This document shows positions 1 to 10,156 of a stretch of 50,089 nt of DNA, piece after piece. The notes under the pieces are model-generated. The model ran no database searches, was not told the DNA's origin, and was given only the letters and a program-made list of their open reading frames with translations. Origin of the DNA: Mastigamoeba balamuthi (lineage: Eukaryota; Evosea; Mastigamoebida; Mastigamoebidae). A program made the translations under genes and the position numbers. Position 1 is the first letter of the stretch. Every line of letters starts with the position of its first letter. The DNA lies in NCBI GenBank assembly GCA_902651635.1, contig CACRSC010000076.1, positions 74,719-124,807 on the forward strand, read 5' to 3'.

Positions 1-254
1 CTCCCTCTCGTCGGCAACTACCGCCGACCCGTGCCATGTGCCACGGGGTGCTTCCGCCAGCACACCACGGTGCGCCACATTTTATTCCCTGCACACCTGC
101 CGTCTCTGGGGATGGTTCAAGAGGATCAACCCTCCAAACCGGACATGGCGGTTTCCGTGTTTGGTATTTAAGGGATCGCGCTTCGAAGTATGTATTTCCA
201 ACACCAACTGCCCCACTGACAGTAACCCCACACTTCTGAAGTTTTCTTTCATAG

Positions 255-1610
255 ATGAGGGGCGTGTTCGTCCTGCTGTTGGCGCTCTGCGCATCGCTTG
301 CGCAGAGCAAGGCGATCAGTGGCAAGTACGTCTCCGTCACTGTCGGCGACACCGTGTTCGACGTCACCAAGTACGGGGCTCGCGGAGACGGGAGCACGGA
401 CGACAGCACAGCGATCCAGAAGGCCCTCGACGCAGCCAAGGTCGCTGGCGGCGGCGTCGTCGTAATCCCCGCGGGCAAGACGTTCCTGTTCAAGGGCATC
501 ACCATCGGCGGGGACCACACGGAGCTCAACATCAAGGGCACCCTCCTCATCTCCAACGACTACAACAACTGGCCCATCGGTGTCAAGGCCGCCATCAGCG
601 TCACCGCCAAGAGCAACGTGGCCATCACGGGCAGCGGCACCATTGACGGCCAGGGCGCTGTCTGGTGGGCGAACCTCAGGAACAGCTTCCGCCCAACGAC
701 GCTGTACCCGCACAACACAGCCACGGTAATCGTCACTGGCATCACGGTGAAGGACTGCCCGTACCACTGCCTGGAGATGTACTCGAGCAACACCGAGATC
801 TTCGGCATCACGCTGCGCGCTCCTCCCTCGACGGGCATCGCCAACCCCTCGCATAACACCGACGGCATCGACGTGCACGGAGACATATTCTACTGTACGC
901 CAGAGCCCGCTTCTTCCGTGCCACTCTCACACTCCTCACCAACATGCGCAGTGCATGACAGCGACATCAGCGTGGGAGACGACAATGTTGCCATCCACTC
1001 GAACAAGGTCCTCGTCGAGAACTGTCAGTTCGGCGACGGCCACGGCGCCTCGATCGGATCACTCTGCACTGAGCAGATCTCGGACATCACCGTCAGGAAC
1101 GTCACCTTCACGGGAACCACCTGCGGCGCCCGCATCAAGACTGTCCAGGGCTGTGGCGGCTCCCTATCCAACGTGCACTTCCAAGACCTCGTGCTTAACA
1201 ATGTCCAGGAGACACTGGAGGTGAACATGTTCTACACGCAGAGCAGCGCCAAGCCATCGGGTGGCACGTTCACGGTCAGCAACATCAACTTTGTGAACAT
1301 CAGGAGCACAAACCCACAGACCGCTGGCAGCTTCCAATGCGATCCCAAGGCCCCCTGCGGCATCTCCATGCGCGATGTCGTCCAGTCCGGCACCAACCTG
1401 ACGTACCAGTGCAGCAACGCACTCGTCACCGCTGCTGGGGATGAGAGCCCTAGCCCCTGTGCCGCTCCTGGAGGGGAGGGCACTGCTCATGCTCTCATCG
1501 CGGTGAACGGCCCCATCGCGTATCCTGGCCTTGAGGACGCCAATAACGTGGGCCACCCACTCAGCGCAACTCTGGGCAGTCTGCTTGTCGGGCTCAGCAT
1601 CGTCATTTGA
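255..1610 (+). CDS. Secreted, probably GPI-anchored polygalacturonase-like pectinase (GH28)
   Basis: Family knowledge: GH28 enzymes hydrolyse polygalacturonan with a right-handed beta-helix. All four GH28 signatures are visible in order: NTDGID, GDDNVAI (the usual GDD), GHGASIGS and ARIKT, which carry the catalytic aspartates, the histidine and the Arg-Lys pair. The N-terminus is a clear signal peptide (MRGVFVLLLALCASLAQS). A 57-nt intron at 895-951 (GTACGC...GCGCAG) lies between NTDGID and GDDN. It is in frame, so an unspliced reading is also open; splicing restores normal spacing and gives about 432 residues. The C-terminus ends in a short hydrophobic tail (LGSLLVGLSIVI) with no basic residues after it, which looks like a GPI-attachment signal (inference). 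The start is the ATG just after a pyrimidine-rich stretch. Confidence 0.88.
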   Translation: MRGVFVLLLALCASLAQSKAISGKYVSVTVGDTVFDVTKYGARGDGSTDDSTAIQKALDAAKVAGGGVVVIPAGKTFLFKGITIGGDHTELNIKGTLLISNDYNNWPIGVKAAISVTAKSNVAITGSGTIDGQGAVWWANLRNSFRPTTLYPHNTATVIVTGITVKDCPYHCLEMYSSNTEIFGITLRAPPSTGIANPSHNTDGIDVHGDIFYCTPEPASSVPLSHSSPTCAVHDSDISVGDDNVAIHSNKVLVENCQFGDGHGASIGSLCTEQISDITVRNVTFTGTTCGARIKTVQGCGGSLSNVHFQDLVLNNVQETLEVNMFYTQSSAKPSGGTFTVSNINFVNIRSTNPQTAGSFQCDPKAPCGISMRDVVQSGTNLTYQCSNALVTAAGDESPSPCAAPGGEGTAHALIAVNGPIAYPGLEDANNVGHPLSATLGSLLVGLSIVI

Positions 1611-2142
1611 TGAGAGAGCACTTCCCCCCAAGGCAAATTGTATAGAACTGGGGAATGCCCGTCTTTGATGCACTGTCTTTTCGAGACAAATCTGTCTTGC
1701 AAGTATGCTCGGATTCGCGTGGCTCGTTTCAACAGGAGGGGGCGATGGCAGACCCGAAGGAGCGGTTCTCAACACCGATATTTTATTCAGCAACCTGTTG
1801 ATCCAGTCACACTGCACTCAGACCATTTCTACGGCTCTATTGGATATTATTACTACACCCAGCCACTTACCTCGCAACCAGTTTTCGACACCGAGACCCG
1901 CACAGAGAAAAGACCGGCATTTCCTCTTCCGGCAGACGTCCGCACACCATCAAGTATTCTTCAAATAACAAGATGGTCCATTTTGGCAACGCTGCCATAT
2001 TCTGCTGATGAATCCGCGAAAAATTTGTGCCATTCCTACAGGGGTTAAGCAAGCCCACATGATCTTTCCAGTGCACAATTAAAAGCGTTGTGCGTTGTGG
2101 TACACCACTCTGAATCCATCAGTGCACTTGGCATCCAACAGC
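1611..2142. other. Intergenic region, no gene recognised
   Basis: Spacer between the pectinase stop and the next start. It has mixed composition with a TTTTATT at about 1781-1787 and an ATTAAAA at about 2079. Open frames here are short and show no conserved motif. It presumably holds the 3' UTR of the first gene and the promoter of the second. Confidence 0.5.
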
Positions 2143-3353
2143 ATGGCGGACATGTTGCCTGCCCTTATCTCGGGGGAGTACTTCGAATCTGTTCTGCTCC
2201 GTGCAACGGTGAGCTGCCAGAAAACTGTCACGAGGCGAGGGCACCAGTCTCATTCGGCCACTCAGGAGCGCGCCGACGGCCCGCCAGCGATGGTTCTCTC
2301 TTTTACCGACATCGCCTGCAGCGACCGCGAGAAGCTTGTGCGTGTCTCTCGCGGTGCATACTCTCTGACCGAATTTCGTGCCCTACCAGATGTGCATCAC
2401 CGCGTGGCCAGATGGAGGCAGAAGCACTCGCTCTCTGTCTCCGACGTGTGCGCGGCTGGTGCCGGGGCTGTGGTCTACCACCAGAGTTCGCTCGAGGGTG
2501 CGCGTGCCAGCCTTCCTCCCATTGCCGAATGCAGGACTCACGTACCAGTTTTTTCCGCCGTGAGTGTAGAAGCGGTGTGCAGACACTGCCCGAAAATTCT
2601 CGAGGTCGAGCCGCTCGAGGAGGCCCACGCCGCGACGCACGACGCGCTCTATCAGAACTTTCAGTTCGTCATCAGGCTCGTCTGCAAGTATGTTTTATCA
2701 TCACCTGCCCGATTGTGAGCCGGACTGATGCTGACAAAGGTACTCCATCTATTCGGGACATTCAGGCACACAGACGAGAGCAAGCTGGTGCTGATGGCCA
2801 ACGTCGGGGGCACTGTGCTCATGAGCGCCCCGTTCAGCGTGTCGTCGCGCAACAGGAGGTGCCATAAAAAGGCAGCACGCGCCCTCCCCTACGACAGGCC
2901 GGTGTCCTCTGCGCCAGCCAGCTCTCTGAAGAGCGTTGTGGCGAGGCCGCAGTCGTTCCTCGATTTCGTCAGCATTCCGCAGGACGTCCCGTCGCTCGAG
3001 TCGCTGATGTTCCGTAGCGTGCCGACACCCCTGCGGCTGCCGCTGATCGTCGAGGTTCATGTCTCCTTAACGCTGCTCCCCGTGGAGGAGACCATGTACC
3101 ACTTGATGACAACCAGCCAGAACAAGGTCCCCGGCAGGATCACAGGCAGCTTCCGCCTCCTCCCCAGTATGCTCTTTTGCCTGTTTCTTTCAAACTCTGA
3201 CAAGGGATACTTGACACAGGTCACGTAGTAGTCGTGGTGATGGTGTTCTGCGACCGCAATGCTGCCGAGCGAGGGTTTAAGTACCGTGACAACTACTTTG
3301 CCGAGAACAGGATCCGCATGCAAATGCTCTCCGTCACAACTGCCACCGTATAA
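2143..3353 (+). CDS. Unrecognised four-exon protein (about 340 aa)
   Basis: I do not recognise the family. The gene model rests on splice phase. Exons 2143-2208, 2266-2687, 2766-3166 and 3220-3353 are separated by GT-AG introns of 57, 78 and 53 nt, all three junctions keep frame, and the sum is exactly 341 codons. The protein starts MADMLPALISGEYFESVLLR. It has no signal peptide or membrane helix; the middle is Ser/Pro-rich. The last exon opens with a hydrophobic beta-like run (HVVVVVMVFCDRN) and ends after a basic stretch. The stop codon overlaps the polyadenylation signal (TAAATAAA at 3351), so the 3' UTR must be very short. Exon 3 may contain a further intron that I cannot place. Confidence 0.5.
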
Positions 3354-3358
3354 ATAAA
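3353..3358 (+). terminator. AATAAA polyadenylation signal overlapping the stop codon
   Basis: AATAAA begins at the last base of the TAA stop of the 2143-3353 gene, which suggests an extremely compact 3' end. The next gene converges from the right and stops at 3464. Confidence 0.5.
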
Positions 3359-3463
3359 AGCGTGGCCTCGCGGTACGAGCGGAACGACCAAAGAATAAGG
3401 ACGTGTTGCAGCAATGCGATTCCTCTTCTGATCGACTGTAGCAAGAGACTAGAGGCCGCGGCC

Positions 3464-5024
3464 TCACTCGGACAGCGCAGCCGCGATGGCAGAGACCTTC
3501 TCCACGTTGGTGGCCTTGCCCTGCCACTTGGGCGACCCCTTCTTGGCGCCGCCGCGGGCACCGCACTGCTCCTTGGCCGCCTTGCCCGCCTGCTCCACCC
3601 TGGAGGGCTCGCCCATCACGAACACGATGCCCGCGCCCTCGGGGTTCGGCCCGTCGGACCCCGCGATGACGACGACGGCGTCGGGCATGTTCGCCTGCGC
3701 CAGCGCGCACGTGGCCGCGGCCTCTGCCCACTCGATGCCGCGCTCGGCGCGGATGAGCGTCGCCACGTGCTTGGGAGACTCGTTGAGGGACTTGAGCAGC
3801 TCGCGGGCGTCGTGCTCTGCGAGCTCCGCGAGCATCTTCTTGCGCTGCTTGAGCAGCTGCGTGTTCTCCTCCTGCGCGTGCGGTCAGTTGGGGGCCAGCG
3901 GGAGGCTCCTGTGCAGCTCACGAGGGCGTTGGAGACGCGCGTCACGAAGTCGGCGGGGTTGCAGCACAGCTTGTCCTTGAGCGCGCGCTCGGTGTCCAGG
4001 GCTGCGCCGAGCGCCGACAGCACGCGCCCACCAGCGAGGAACGTGATCCTCAGAGTCCCGGCCCTCGCCCTCTCAGTCCCCAGCAGCTGGCGTGGCCCAT
4101 CGTCAGCAACACGGCAACGAAGAGCGAAGCGCGACTCTCGGGTGGTGCCGAACACTCGCAGCAACCGAAGCAAACGCTCAAACGAGCCAACTTGCGACAC
4201 AGCGCAGCGCACCTTCACAGCCTGGAGATCGGCAGTGTTGCGAACGTGCGTGCCGCAGCAGGTGGCGCTGTCCACGCCCTCCACGGTCACGATGCGGATC
4301 TCTTTGGGTATCGGGCTACGAGTCAGCAGAGTAGGTGGGAGGCACGTGTGACGTATGCGCACCGCCGGACTTGGGCACAGCCCCCCGGGACCTGATCTCG
4401 GCGGGCACGCTGTCGGCGTCGTACGTCTTGATGGTGACGTCAGTGTGGGCGCGGATGGCGTTGTTGACCGCGGCCTCGAGCGCCGCGAGGTCGAGCTCGG
4501 CGGGCGCGCCCTGCGCGGGCGTCAGCTCCACGACGGCCCTGTCCGGGTGCAGCGCCCACGCCACCGTGTCGTGCCTGAACGGCTCGCGCGACGCGATCGC
4601 CGTGATGACGTGCTGCGCCGAGTGCTGCTGCATGTGGTCGAACCTGCTCGCCGCATTTCCGCCAGTTTTTGCGTGTTGTGTTGTTTTTTTACGGTTACGT
4701 GAGCCAGCGGTCACTGACGCATTTGTGACGTCATAAGCGACCGCACCTGCGGTTCCAGTCGAGGGTGACGCGGACCTCGGAGCCGACTTCGAGCGGGGCC
4801 TTGAGGATGTGGACGACGGTGGTGCCGTCCTGGCGCATGGCGTCGACGAGGAGGCCGTTGAGGGCGCCGCAGTCGCTGGGCTGGCCCCCGCCCTCGGCAA
4901 AGAGCACCGTGTCGCTCAGGACGACCTCGTAGAGGCCCTTCTTCTTGGACGGCGTGCACGACACCACGCGGGACGTGCACTCGGTGGCGTACGAGTCGCG
5001 CTGGCTCAGCGGGAAAGACGACAT
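3464..5024 (-). CDS. AARSD1: Alanyl-tRNA editing protein, AARSD1-like
   Basis: Hydrolyses mischarged Ser- or Gly-tRNA(Ala) in trans (family knowledge). Five exons on the minus strand (5024-4747, 4643-4363, 4301-4213, 4071-3922, 3871-3464) join in phase into 402 codons, close to the 412 residues of human AARSD1. Motifs in order: N-terminal QRDSYATE; TVLFAEGGGQPSD in the beta-barrel domain; zinc and catalytic motif HMQQHSAQH (HxxxH); second motif CCGTHV (CxxxH) in VEGVDSATCCGTHV; and a Gly-rich C-terminus (KKGSPKWQGKATN) as in AARSD1 and the AlaRS C-Ala domain. The first intron splits DWNR/RFDH. The start ATG faces the AlaX-like gene at 5457, so the two editing genes share one divergent promoter region. 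Confidence 0.92.
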
Positions 5025-5456
5025 CGGTACAGTTGTCAGTCGAGTCGCGAGACAACAAACACAGGCCAAGATTTTTTTGTTTTCTAGATAATTGGGCAAA
5101 TATCTATATATCCCTCTCATTCGTGAGAGGTGCGGTACTCGTCGTTGATGAGCACTCGATGTGTCTGATGCTGAGTGGAAAGATCGACAGGAGGCAGACA
5201 CTATGGAGGATTCCTGATTCCACGCCGGTGCCGCCTGGAAAGCATGAGACAGCCTGGAGACAACGAAAATCGAATGGTGTTGCCTTTGTTACTGGCGTCC
5301 CACTGCCGAAGCCCAGGTGATCATCTGATATCTGGTACTGTGGGTGATCCAAATGCAGATGTCCTCCTGAGGAGAAATCAACACGTGGCAACCAAAATAT
5401 CGCACTGGAAACGCGGATCAATTGGGCACGGACGTCCACTCACCAACGCTCTGTCG
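5025..5456. promoter_or_regulatory. Divergent promoter region between two tRNA-editing genes
   Basis: 432 bp separate the two starts. The segment is markedly AT-richer than the flanking exons. It contains CAAATATCTATATATCCC at about 5097-5114, related to the GATATTT element seen upstream of several other genes here. Its promoter role is inferred from position only. Confidence 0.4.
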
Positions 5457-6506
5457 ATGTCTGCGCCTGTCCCTGCTCCCCAGAGCCCCAACGCCAACAA
5501 GACCAGGCTGCTCTACATGGAGCCCGGCGGCGCGTGGCTCTACGAGGGCCGCGCCACCGTCCTGGACGTGCTGCCCTGCGGCTCCCTCGTCCTCGACCAG
5601 ACCCTCTTCTACCCCGGCGGAGGCACCCCTCCCGCACCGTCTCCACACCGTCTCACCGCGTCTCACGCCGGCCCCGGCACCACAGGGGGCCAGCCCTGCG
5701 ACGTGGGGACGATCGAGAGCGCCTCGGGCGCGGTGTTCGCGGTTTCCAAGGTGACGGCGGACCACAGCGGGGGCGCCGTCGTGCACTCGGGCGCCGCCAC
5801 GGCCGGCAGCTTCGCCCCGGGCGACGCGGTGGCGCTGCGCATCGACGCGGCTGCGCGCGGCCTGGCGACGCGGCTGCACACGGGGGGCCACCTGGTGGAC
5901 CTCTGCATGGAGTCGCTGGGCCTCAGCAACGCGCCCACCAAGGGCTCGCACTACCCGGGCGCCTCGTACGTCGCCTACGCGGGCGCCGTCGCCCCGGAGC
6001 TGCGCGCGGAGCTGCCGCGGCTGCTGACGGCAGAGGCCGCCAGGATCGTCGCCGAGGACAGGCCCGTGCGCGTCGAGTGGCTGGCGGTGGAGGAGGCCGA
6101 GCGCAGGACGGGCGCCCAGCTGCCCGAGTTCCTGCGCGGGGGGGCGCCCGTGCGCTTCGTCACCATCGAGGGCCAGCGCCAGGGCTACCCCTGCGCGGGC
6201 ACGCACGTCGACAGCACGGGGCAGGTCGGCAGGCTCGTCTGCACAAAGGTCTCCAAGAAGGGCCACGAGACCCGCGTGTCGTACGCCCAGCCCGAGGGGT
6301 GTGGGGGGCAGTTCTGTTTTCTCTGCGCTACGGGGGCACTGATACGTCACGGCAACTATGCCTCGCAGATATCACGTAGAGTGAAGCACTCCTCAAGGGG
6401 CACTCGTCGGCGAGCTGCGTGGCGTGTGCTGTTGTCGCTTCCACGAGCTGCCAGTGATCCCTCCCCCCTTCCTCCCCCGTGGCATCATCTCTCATGCTCT
6501 CATTGA
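5457..6506 (+). CDS. AlaX-like alanyl-tRNA editing protein
   Basis: A second, distinct alanyl-tRNA trans-editing domain. Visible motifs: LFYPGGG...GGQPCDVG in the barrel, RLHTGGHLVD (HxxxH) and YPCAGTHVDS (CxxxH), the four zinc ligands of the AlaX fold, followed by RLVCTKVSKKG. It lacks the C-terminal C-Ala-like part of the neighbouring AARSD1-type gene, so it belongs to the shorter AlaX type. A 63-nt segment at about 5627-5689 interrupts the conserved GGGQP motif. Removing it as a GC-AG intron (GGAG/GCACCC...CACCACAG) restores GGGGQP in frame; no GT donor does this. The reading frame runs past the conserved core (which ends near YAQPEG, about 6298) into low-complexity sequence, so the true 3' end may be spliced or earlier. 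Start chosen at MSAPVPAPQSP. Confidence 0.82.
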   Translation: MSAPVPAPQSPNANKTRLLYMEPGGAWLYEGRATVLDVLPCGSLVLDQTLFYPGGGTPPAPSPHRLTASHAGPGTTGGQPCDVGTIESASGAVFAVSKVTADHSGGAVVHSGAATAGSFAPGDAVALRIDAAARGLATRLHTGGHLVDLCMESLGLSNAPTKGSHYPGASYVAYAGAVAPELRAELPRLLTAEAARIVAEDRPVRVEWLAVEEAERRTGAQLPEFLRGGAPVRFVTIEGQRQGYPCAGTHVDSTGQVGRLVCTKVSKKGHETRVSYAQPEGCGGQFCFLCATGALIRHGNYASQISRRVKHSSRGTRRRAAWRVLLSLPRAASDPSPLPPPWHHLSCSH

Positions 6507-6796
6507 ACATACAACGTACAGCTGTGTCACGACTTATCCTGCAAGCCATCTCTGCTCCCGGTGTGAACCGCGGTGTCTCCCGTCCGCTCGGACCGATCTG
6601 CAGCCCCGAGGGACAGAGCACCGGCGGGCTGCGGGTGGGCGAGATCGACGGGGTTTGCCCTGTGCTAGTTTTTTTTCGCTCACCGTGTCAGGTTCGCACA
6701 GAACCGACAATTGTCTCATAAAACGGACTCCGTGCGGGGTTCAGCCACACGATTGTTCAGTTGGGTACTAACCGACCCCCAGCCCGATACTTGCGT

Positions 6797-8590
6797 ATGC
6801 GGACCGCTTTGCTCGCCCTGTTGTGCGCGCTCCTGCTGTACGGAGAACTGGCCCTTGGGTGATGGCACTGACCTCGCTCTGTCCCACCGCAGCACTGCAG
6901 CCTCAGCCCTCGCAGGTGGCTCCTCCAAGCCCAAGCCGCACACGGCCAGTGGTGGCGGTTGGTCTGTTGCAGCAACAGGACTGCCGGACCCCTCCAGCAC
7001 TCAGCCAAGCATCACGGTGAACCAGTTCGCCATCACTGAGGGCTCCACGATCGTGGTCACGAGCTCCATGGTCAGCGCCTGCGACGGCCACGCCAGGCCG
7101 TGGCAGCTCCGGTACGCCGTCTCCGAGGATCGCGACGGCTGGTTCTCGCGGGCTCGGTACCCCGCGATAGCCGTGCGGTCGTTCACGCAGGCAGACATCA
7201 ACAGGGGCCTGCTTGTCTTCTCGCACGCTGCGGGATCCGGCGTCCCTCGCTACGTGCTGGTCGTCAGCAACGACAACAGGACCAGCGCACCGTCGAGCTC
7301 GCGCGTGCGCCTCAACCACGTCCCCGTGGTCGCGGTTCCCCTGGAAGCTCAGGCCTCGTGCTGCTCTGCCAGCGTGGGGCACAACTACTCGTTTGTCGTG
7401 CCAGAGGGCGCGTTCGTCGACTCGGACAACGACACGCTGGCAATCAGTGCAGAGCTGTCTGCTGGGATGGGTCGACCCAGGTGGCTAACGTTCGACGGTG
7501 CTACGCGAACTCTGTATGGTGTGCCCACAACTGCCGGGCATCTGCAGGTTGCTATTAGGGCACGAGACTCGATGGGAGCAGTTGCAACATCGTCTTTTGT
7601 GATTACCGTATGCGAGTGCAGCAACTCGTCTGTATCTGGTGGGCCGACCATCAGTATATCTGTTGATGGGAACATCATGATAATGGCACTGCATCTGCCT
7701 TCGGGTGCTTCGAGACGAACAAATGTCACGGCGGTCTTCGGTAAGTGTTTTTGTTTATTTGTGCTGATCTTTTTGCAGTGAATCCAACAACAAAAAAGTC
7801 GTCTGGGATTGCTGTGCCTATGCCCGAGCATCCATGTTGTTTTGGTACACTATCATCATTCAGTGTGTGGGACCTCATCGCCAGAGCCACCCCCGATTCC
7901 TCCATGCTGCCAAATAGCCAGCCCCAGTTCACATTCAATGTTGTCGTTAGCTGGAGCGAGACCCAGAGTACGCCTGATAACACAATTGTGCGATCGAACA
8001 GTAGTACAGTCACCTTTTCCTTTGGTATCTCGGGGGAGATGAGACTCGTGAACTTTGTGCCCTCGTCTCACTCTCCCCTATTGTCCTGGACATACCACAG
8101 TGCGCTAACAGTGACGCCTGTCCACGATGCACAAGGAAACGTCATGTATGGAATCGCAGAATGGAACCTCGAGACTGATGTATCTGATGGTTATCATATT
8201 GAACAGAGTTCGTTCTTGGTGTTTTCTCTCGGTGGTGGTTTGCTGCACATGGACAACCCTCGAGAGAAGGAATACTGGGTCCCCAGGCGCCAGCTCTGGG
8301 CACTCAAAGCAGTTATTACTCCCCGGTGGCCAGCAACCTCACGAGATATTTTCTGTCTAAATTACACTCTGGTTAGTGACACGGGCAGGGGTCCTGAATA
8401 CAAGGGCTCCTTATCAGGGTCGTTTGAGGGTATAGACAACTGGCTTCCAGTGGGCCTATCCAGTGAATATGATCATGACCCCTCCAACTCTGAGCTGACA
8501 GTTTCTTCTGCCTATACAACAGAGCTCAGTCGAAATGCCTGTGCATTCATCCGACCAGTATTCACACTTCTGATAGCAATGCAGTTCTGA
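6797..8590 (+). CDS. Secreted CSPG-repeat / cadherin-like surface protein
   Basis: Starts with a signal peptide (MRTALLALLCALLLYGELAL). Next comes a region resembling a CSPG/FREM-type repeat (ITEGSTIVV..., then the hallmark FTQADINRGLLVFSH). It is followed by a dystroglycan-type cadherin-like module (FVDSDNDTLAISAEL... LYGVPTTAGHLQVAIRARDS). The remaining half is beta-rich and unrecognised, with several N-glycosylation sequons, and ends in a short hydrophobic tail (AFIRPVFTLLIAMQF) compatible with GPI attachment. Two very short introns are needed: 6859-6892 (34 nt) just after the signal peptide and 7741-7778 (38 nt, GTAAGT...TTGCAG). Both keep frame and give 573 residues. Likely role is adhesion or an extracellular coat; ligand unknown. 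Confidence 0.75.
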
Positions 8591-10156
8591 GGGGCATTGC
8601 ACATACAAAGCACAAAAAGGACCACTCCTTTCTTCCTTCACGAACTTCCTCATTGGCACAGGCCAGTGTCAGGCTACGAATCGTGATAGTATTCAGACTA
8701 TGCTTGGGAATCAACCTGTGACTGTGCTGATGTGTTGCAGGAATTTTGTAGTGCCCACTGAAAAAATCATTTGGTTCTTTCTGAATTTAATGTGAATATT
8801 GCTTGCTTTAGTATAACTACTATTTAGTGCAAATTGCATCACAAAATAAGGTATTTAGTGCAATTAATGACTCCTTCATAAGCAGAGGGCAAAGGGGTAT
8901 TTTCACTGAGTGTACCAGGCATCGAATTGAGCCCTTACACCCCCACGGGGTCCTCTGTGGGGAAAGTGAACAGATGCACAGTATAGATCCTTGGACTTGA
9001 AACAGTCAAGCACTGTGATCACAACACTACAAACCAAGAAACGAAACTTCAGCAAGAGAGTCTGTGAAGTTCTGTCTACAATTTTATGGCATTTGCAAAT
9101 TGCTAAGGCTAGATCAGGCTTCAGGCTTCATTATTTAAATTCTAATTTTGCACTTAGTATGAATATTGCACAGAAAAAATAATCTTCAAGATTGGATAGA
9201 TGTATGGTCAAGTAATATAGCAACATTCTATTTTGCAGTGCTGTATCATCTTAATTAATGGCTCATACATCAGTTGTGCATCACCTCATTGTATAACTTG
9301 TATGAATCACGAGATCACACATACGCTATTTCAGCTTCAGCTCTGGGTTCTGCTTTACTATGCCCCTGCTATCACCAACATCTCAGCTTTGGTTCATGCT
9401 TGTGTTACATAGTAAATTTAAGCACAAATCTCCATGTACAGTTCTGGTTATAAGTTCCAAGTACCCAGTAATTCAGAGAGACGATCTTAAAGATATTCTG
9501 TCTTATTTCCAAGCATGTGGCACAGTATGTAGACTGTTTCATCTTGGTTGCCCAGGCTGGGCCAAGGACATTGGATGTTGCTGTGCTGTGAACAAGTCAA
9601 GATCTGGTACCTTATAAAAAACTTCTACAAATGAAGATACAAAAATCTGCCACTTGAGGATCTCTGAAATGTTATCAATGAAGTTAGGTCTGGGCTGCAT
9701 GCTGGCCAGGGCAGTCCAGCCCTTCTTCCTTTCTTTGGAGAGCTTCTTTGCAGAGGGCAGAGGTAGACATTGTAGATTCCATACATCCCCTGGGAATGAA
9801 GAATTCTAGTGAATGCATGGAGGGCCCGACTCGAGTGGATGTTTTACCTGGCAGGCCACATTGGGGTTACCTGGGACTTTTGGCCAGAACTGTACCTTGT
9901 GAGACAAGCATCAATCACCACTCAACTACTACTGCCTCTTTTATATGCTACTTATCGCAAGCTTTCGAGCTGCATGGGCATTTTTGTCCTCAGGCATTGA
10001 AGGCATCAGTTCCTGTCCCGCGTCGTGCGTCCCATTCCTCGTTTGCAATACAAGGTATCACTCTCACACCCCTCCCCCTACACAACTCGCAATTCTGCGA
10101 AATTAAACAGCAGGGAACTGCGCGTCTGGCATCAATGCTGCTATTGTCTTGAAGCC
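8591..10156. other. AT-rich gene-poor island 1
   Basis: About 1.5 kb with an abrupt fall in GC content compared with both sides. Frames are short and without recognisable motifs on either strand, and I see no tRNA-like cloverleaf. The first 100 bp are presumably the 3' UTR of the surface-protein gene. Resembles island 2 at 45.1-49.0 kb in composition. Confidence 0.55.

Noticed and set aside
9748-10152. 134-codon plus-strand frame in AT-rich island 1
   Set aside because: No motif, composition of random AT-rich DNA, and it runs into the 3' end of the TMA16 gene on the other strand.
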